A stretch of DNA of 64,000 bases from Azospirillum lipoferum 4B (GTDB lineage: Bacteria > Pseudomonadota > Alphaproteobacteria > Azospirillales > Azospirillaceae): the NCBI RefSeq assembly GCF_000283655.1, contig NC_016622.1, positions 1,066,501 to 1,130,500 on the forward strand, written 5' to 3'. Shown here in pieces: positions 60,288 through 64,000 of this stretch. The first letter of the stretch is position 1, and each line of letters opens with the position of its first letter. Position numbers and translations under genes: made by a program. A model generated the notes under the pieces. The model was not told the DNA's origin. It saw nothing but the letters and a program-made list of their open reading frames with translations, and did no database searches.

Positions 60288-60737
60288 CTACGCTGTCGGC
60301 GGCTCCCACCCTTCCGGTGCCATCCTGAAGCCGGCGAACTCGAAGGCCGGCGCGACGGTGCAACTCACAAGCGACCAGCCGTCCGGCCCGTCGGCCAAGC
60401 TCCGCGCCGCCTGCCAGGCTCCGACCGGCACCACCGCCTGCGGCCGTTCGCCGCCCGCGATGTCCATCCCCAGCCGGCAGCGCTCGACCGCACTGCCCTC
60501 CTCGTAGACCGACAACTCCAGCGGCGCCCCACCGTGCCAGAGCCAGATCTCCACGGCATCAACGGTATGCCAATGCGAACGCTCACCCGCCCGCAACAGG
60601 AAATAGATCGCCGTCACCGCCCCGCGCCCGCCATCCGCCGGCGCCCGGTAGGTCTCGACGTAACAGCCGCCTTCCGGATGCGGCTGCAGCCCCAGCAGGT
60701 CGATCAGCCGCTCGGCGGTCATTGCGTGGCCGGTCAT
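60288..60737 (-). CDS. Cupin domain protein (DUF985 family)
   Basis: This 149-residue small beta-barrel has LIDLLGLQPHPEGGCYVETYR at the N-terminus, AIYFLLRAGERSHWHTVDAVEIW with the His pair and Glu that could bind metal or ligand, and a C-terminal VSCTVAPAFEFAGF. This is the DUF985/cupin_5 pattern. Biochemical role unknown. The start at 60737 overlaps the stop of the NUDIX gene (ATGA); MTAERL at 60722 is an alternative. Confidence 0.85.
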   Translation of the reverse strand: MTGHAMTAERLIDLLGLQPHPEGGCYVETYRAPADGGRGAVTAIYFLLRAGERSHWHTVDAVEIWLWHGGAPLELSVYEEGSAVERCRLGMDIAGGERPQAVVPVGAWQAARSLADGPDGWSLVSCTVAPAFEFAGFRMAPEGWEPPTA

Positions 60738-61321
60738 CGGACGCTCCGAGCAGCCATGCCCAGCCCCTCGCGCAGCTCCGGCATCAGCATCGCTCCCAGC
60801 ATGGCGATCACCGGCAGCACCGCATAGTCGCCGCGGGCCGCCGCATCGATCAGGTCGCGGGTGCTGTGCAGTTCGATCCGCATGTCCTCGAGGTCGCCAT
60901 GATCGGGTTCCGCCACCTTGCGGGCGCCCCTGGCGTGGAACATGTGGCAGGTGCTGCCCTTGGAATTCGCCCCGACCACGAAGCCGCCCAGCGCCGTCCA
61001 ATCGTCGGCGGCATAGCCGGTCTCCTCCAGCAGCTCGCGCTTGGCGGCGGCCAGCGGGTCCTCGCCGGGGTCGATGGCGCCGGCCGGGAAGGTCAGGCTG
61101 ACGCGCCGGGCCCCATGCTTGTAGGTGCGCAGCATCACGACCCGGCCGTCGTCGGTCTCGACATACATCAGCGCGAAGTCGGGCTGGTCCAGCTGATAGA
61201 AGTTCTCCACGGTCCGCCCGTCCGGCAGTTGCACCGTCTCTGCCCGCACCTTCAGGTAGGGGCTGGCGTCCAGCAGGTCGCGGCTGCCCAGCACTTCCCA
61301 GGGCTTCTGCTCATCGCTCAT
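60734..61321 (-). CDS. NUDIX hydrolase
   Basis: This 195-residue protein has a complete Nudix box: GAIDPGEDPLAAAKRELLEETGY, i.e. G-x5-E-x7-REUxEExGU. The N-terminal LLDASPYLKVRAETVQLPDGR and the overall length resemble ADP-ribose pyrophosphatases. It hydrolyses a nucleoside diphosphate linked to another group. The substrate is not certain. It starts within the stop of map (ATGA) and is coupled to the cupin gene downstream. Confidence 0.92.
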   Translation of the reverse strand: MSDEQKPWEVLGSRDLLDASPYLKVRAETVQLPDGRTVENFYQLDQPDFALMYVETDDGRVVMLRTYKHGARRVSLTFPAGAIDPGEDPLAAAKRELLEETGYAADDWTALGGFVVGANSKGSTCHMFHARGARKVAEPDHGDLEDMRIELHSTRDLIDAAARGDYAVLPVIAMLGAMLMPELREGLGMAARSVR

Positions 61322-62145
61322 GCGGCGCTTCCATAGGGCGGCTGTGTGTAGCCGGCGGGGGAGAGGGTGAAGATCTCGCAGCCATCCTCGGTGATGCCGA
61401 TCTGGTGCTCGAACTGCGCCGACAGTGAACGGTCGCGGGTGACCGTGGTCCAGCCGTCGGACAGGATCTTCACCTCGTGCCGGCCGGCGTTGATCATCGG
61501 CTCGACCGTGAAGACCATGCCGGGGCGCAGCTCCACACCGGTGCCGGGCTTGCCGAAATGGTCCACATGCGGCGCGTCGTGGAAGACCTGCCCGATGCCG
61601 TGCCCGCCGAAGTCGCGCACCACCGAACAGCGCGCCGCCTCCGCCATCGTCTGGATGGCATGGCCGATGTCGCCCAGATGGTTGCCGGGCTTGGCCTGGG
61701 CGATGCCGGCCATCATGCAGCGCCAGGTCAGGTCGACCAGCTTGCGCGCCTTCACGCCGATCTTCTCGCCGACGAAATACATGCGGCTGCTGTCGCCATA
61801 CCAGCCGTCCAGGATCACGGTGACGTCGATGTTGACGATGTCGCCTTCGACCAGCTTCTTGTCGTCGCTGGGGATGCCGTGGTTGACGACATGGTTGGGC
61901 GAAATGCAGCTGCAGGCCGGATAGCCGTGATAGCCAAGGGTCGCCGGAATGCCGCCGCGGTCGCGCTGGAACTCCTCGATCAGCTTGTCGAGCCGGCCGG
62001 TGCTGACGCCCGGCGTCACGAAGGGCGTGATGTAATCCAGCGTCTCGGCGGCCAGACGTCCGGCCTTCCGCAGCGCCTCGAATCCTTCCGCGCCATGCAG
62101 GACGATTCGCTTGCCTTCCTTGTCCATCAGACCGTCATCCGTCAC
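61318..62145 (-). CDS. map: Type I methionine aminopeptidase
   Basis: This 275-residue enzyme removes the initiator methionine from new proteins. The five metal ligands are in place: Asp107 in VNIDVTV, Asp118 in YGDSSR, His182 in GGHGIG, Glu215 in FTVEPM and Glu246 in FEHQIG. Length is slightly above that of E. coli because of an N-terminal extension of about 10 residues; MDKEG at residue 7 could also be the start. It is the first gene of map-nudix-cupin. Confidence 0.95.
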   Translation of the reverse strand: MTDDGLMDKEGKRIVLHGAEGFEALRKAGRLAAETLDYITPFVTPGVSTGRLDKLIEEFQRDRGGIPATLGYHGYPACSCISPNHVVNHGIPSDDKKLVEGDIVNIDVTVILDGWYGDSSRMYFVGEKIGVKARKLVDLTWRCMMAGIAQAKPGNHLGDIGHAIQTMAEAARCSVVRDFGGHGIGQVFHDAPHVDHFGKPGTGVELRPGMVFTVEPMINAGRHEVKILSDGWTTVTRDRSLSAQFEHQIGITEDGCEIFTLSPAGYTQPPYGSAA

Positions 62146-62332
62146 TTAAATCCTCTTTTCCTCTTCGAACCCCTTCTCCCGCTCCGGAAGATGGGTCCGC
62201 TCAAAAGCGCGCAACAAGCTATCACGCCGCCGGTCTGAAAAAAGCCCCTGCAATCCACCCCTGCAAGCATAGGATTCGGCGGATCGGCTTGCTATATGTG
62301 GCGGGCCTTATCCCCATCGGACTACCAGACCT

Positions 62333-63781
62333 TTGGCGAAGCCCACCACCCGATATGTCTGCCAGGCCTGCGGCGCCTCCTTCCCCAAATGGGCGGGCAA
62401 GTGCGACGCCTGCGGTGAATGGAACAGCCTCGTCGAAGAGGCCGCACCCGACAGCGCGCCCAAGGGGCTGGGGTCGGCCCGTGGCCGCCGCATCGACTTC
62501 GTCGGCCTGCATGGCTCCACCGAGGCGCCGCCGCGGCGCATGACCGGCATCGCCGAGTTCGACCGCGTGTGCGGCGGCGGGCTGGTTCCCGGCTCGGCCA
62601 TCCTGATCGGCGGCGATCCCGGCATCGGCAAATCCACCCTTCTGCTCCAGGCGATGGCCCGGCTGTCGCAGGACCACCGCTGCGCCTATGTCTCGGGCGA
62701 GGAGGCGGTGGACCAAGTGCGGCTGCGCGCCCAGCGCCTGGGCTGCGCCTCGGCTCCGGTGGATCTGGCCTCGGCCACCAGCGTGCGCGACATCGTCGCT
62801 TCGCTGGACGACGCCAAGGGGCCGGAGGTGATCGTCATCGATTCGATCCAGACCATGTATATGGACAATCTGGACAGCGCCCCCGGCACCGTCGCCCAGG
62901 TCCGCGCCAGCGCGCAGGAGCTGATCCGCGTCGCCAAGCGGCGCGGCGTCGTCCTGCTGCTGGTCGGCCATGTGACCAAGGAAGGCATGATCGCCGGTCC
63001 CCGCGTGCTGGAGCACATGGTGGACACCGTCCTCTATTTCGAAGGCGAACGCGGTCACCAGTTCCGCATCCTGCGCGCGGTGAAGAACCGCTTCGGCCCG
63101 ACCGACGAGATCGGCGTGTTCGAGATGGGCGACAGTGGCCTCGGCGAGGTCGCCAACCCGTCCGCCCTGTTCCTTGCCGAGCGGCGCGGCGATGTGTCGG
63201 GCGCCGCCGTCTTCGCCGGGATGGAGGGCACCCGCCCCGTCCTGGTCGAGGTGCAGGCGCTGGTCGCCCCATCGCCGCTCGGCACGCCACGCCGCGCGGT
63301 GGTCGGCTGGGACTCCGCCCGCCTCGCCATGGTGCTGGCGGTGCTGGAGGCGCGCTGCGGCGTGCAGATCGGCGCCAACGACGTCTACCTGAACGTGGCC
63401 GGCGGGTTGCGTATCACCGAACCGGCCGCTGACCTTGCGGTCGCCGCGGCACTCGTCTCTTCGCTGACCGGGGAGCCTGTTCCGGCCGACGCGGTGGTGT
63501 TCGGCGAGATCGGCCTGTCCGGCGAGGTCCGCGCCGTCGGCCAGAGCGACACGAGGTTGAAGGAGGCGGCGAAGCTCGGCTTCTCCTCCGCCATCTTCCC
63601 GGCGCGGCGGACCGGCAAGAAGGGCAGCCGCGGCGACAACGGCCTGAAGACGGTGGAACTCCAGCAACTCGGCGAGTTGATGCCGCTGTTCCAGTCCCAG
63701 GGCTCCGCCGGTCGGCCACCCTCCCGTCGGCAACACGACGACAACGACACGCGCCGCTGGCGCGATGACGAGTTCATCTGA
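62333..63781 (+). CDS. radA: DNA repair protein RadA/Sms
   Basis: This 482-residue protein helps to process recombination intermediates by ATP-dependent branch migration. A C4 zinc motif has Cys10, Cys13, Cys24 and Cys27. Walker A GGDPGIGKST is at residues 92-101. The RadA-specific KNRFG motif is near 246-250. A LonC-like domain forms the C-terminal third. The start is probably TTG at 62333, at the beginning of the conserved MAKPTTRYVCQACG; no upstream ATG is in frame. It precedes a cvpA gene, as in many alphaproteobacteria. Confidence 0.95.
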   Translation: MAKPTTRYVCQACGASFPKWAGKCDACGEWNSLVEEAAPDSAPKGLGSARGRRIDFVGLHGSTEAPPRRMTGIAEFDRVCGGGLVPGSAILIGGDPGIGKSTLLLQAMARLSQDHRCAYVSGEEAVDQVRLRAQRLGCASAPVDLASATSVRDIVASLDDAKGPEVIVIDSIQTMYMDNLDSAPGTVAQVRASAQELIRVAKRRGVVLLLVGHVTKEGMIAGPRVLEHMVDTVLYFEGERGHQFRILRAVKNRFGPTDEIGVFEMGDSGLGEVANPSALFLAERRGDVSGAAVFAGMEGTRPVLVEVQALVAPSPLGTPRRAVVGWDSARLAMVLAVLEARCGVQIGANDVYLNVAGGLRITEPAADLAVAAALVSSLTGEPVPADAVVFGEIGLSGEVRAVGQSDTRLKEAAKLGFSSAIFPARRTGKKGSRGDNGLKTVELQQLGELMPLFQSQGSAGRPPSRRQHDDNDTRRWRDDEFI

Positions 63782-63823
63782 CGCCAACTCAACAATCGCC
63801 ATTCCAATAATCGGCACAGGGCC

Positions 63824-64000
63824 ATGGACAACCTTCCCGTCAATCCGGTGGACATCGTCGTCATCGCCGTCCTGCTTCTGGCGGCGCTGCTCGCCTTCAG
63901 CCGCGGCATGGTTGCCGAGGTGGTGTCGGTCGCCGCCTGGGCCGGCGCCGCGGTGATCACGCTCTACGCGCTGCCCCATGTCCTTCCCTATGCGCAGATC
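63824..64000 (+). CDS. cvpA: CvpA family membrane protein, N-terminal part (cut by window edge)
   Basis: The visible 59 residues begin MDNLPVNPVDIVVIAVLLLA, then FSRGMVAEVVSVAAWAGAAV. A hydrophobic helix with SRG followed by GxxxE is the start of CvpA/colicin V production-type proteins. In alphaproteobacteria cvpA often lies between radA and purF. The stop is beyond the window. Confidence 0.85.
   Translation, partial: MDNLPVNPVDIVVIAVLLLAALLAFSRGMVAEVVSVAAWAGAAVITLYALPHVLPYAQI

Overview
The window looks like a chromosomal segment of a GC-rich alphaproteobacterium of the Rhodospirillales, most likely Azospirillum or a close relative. This rests on gene content only: an ethylene-receptor-like histidine kinase of the type known from Azospirillum, a homospermidine synthase next to an ornithine decarboxylase, the TPR-BamB-Der operon, a solitary ECF sigma factor and an EcfG-type promoter. 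The window carries about 46 genes or gene fragments. I saw no rRNA, tRNA, CRISPR array or intact mobile element.

Layout. 1-9.5 kb: start of an anti-sigma-like gene, a stress-type SDR behind an EcfG-like promoter, an ECF sigma factor, a GNAT acetyltransferase, glycogen phosphorylase, a large inverted repeat, a Thr-rich leader ORF with attenuator-like structure in front of asd, a lone phage-tail-collar protein and release factor 3. 9.5-21 kb: ethylene-receptor-like kinase plus CheY-like regulator, then the transglutaminase / circularly permuted ATP-grasp / alpha-E cluster, interrupted by a RoxA-like dihaem cytochrome. 21-31 kb: an unknown protein, an LprI-like protein, a divergent SDR/LysR pair, aldose 1-epimerase, a zinc-ribbon Ser/Thr kinase and a cyclophilin. 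29.4-37 kb: ydbH-ynbE-ydbL, an OGT/SPINDLY-type glycosyltransferase, a coiled-coil membrane protein and lptD. 37-42.3 kb: polyamine block (homospermidine synthase, ornithine decarboxylase, acireductone dioxygenase) and an MFS exporter. 42.4-46.8 kb: tpr-bamB-der between two decayed transposase remnants. 46.9-60 kb: two convergent operons for iron. 60.3-64 kb: cupin, NUDIX, map, radA and cvpA.

The main discovery is at 46.9-60 kb. The rightward eight-gene operon has the gene-for-gene order of the Pseudomonas fpvGHJK-fpvCDEF operon: PepSY reductase, three small envelope proteins, ZnuA-like binding protein, ATPase, permease, second binding protein. That operon releases iron from ferripyoverdine in the periplasm. 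The leftward operon carries FecI and FecR homologues, a TonB receptor with a signalling domain, and a MacA/MacB pair resembling PvdR/PvdT, which recycles pyoverdine. Fur-like boxes precede fecI, the receptor and the PepSY gene. No siderophore synthetase is in the window. I infer a portable ferrisiderophore uptake, iron release and recycling module, possibly for a siderophore made by others.

Two candidate RNA control elements were found that gene calling would miss. Upstream of asd is a 29-codon ORF with an Ile-Thr5-Lys2 run, followed by mutually exclusive antiterminator and terminator pairings. Upstream of ornithine decarboxylase is an 11-codon ORF with a strong Shine-Dalgarno, whose codons pair with the left arm of a terminator that ends in a U-tract. 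A 21-bp nested hairpin also lies between the decarboxylase and homospermidine synthase genes.
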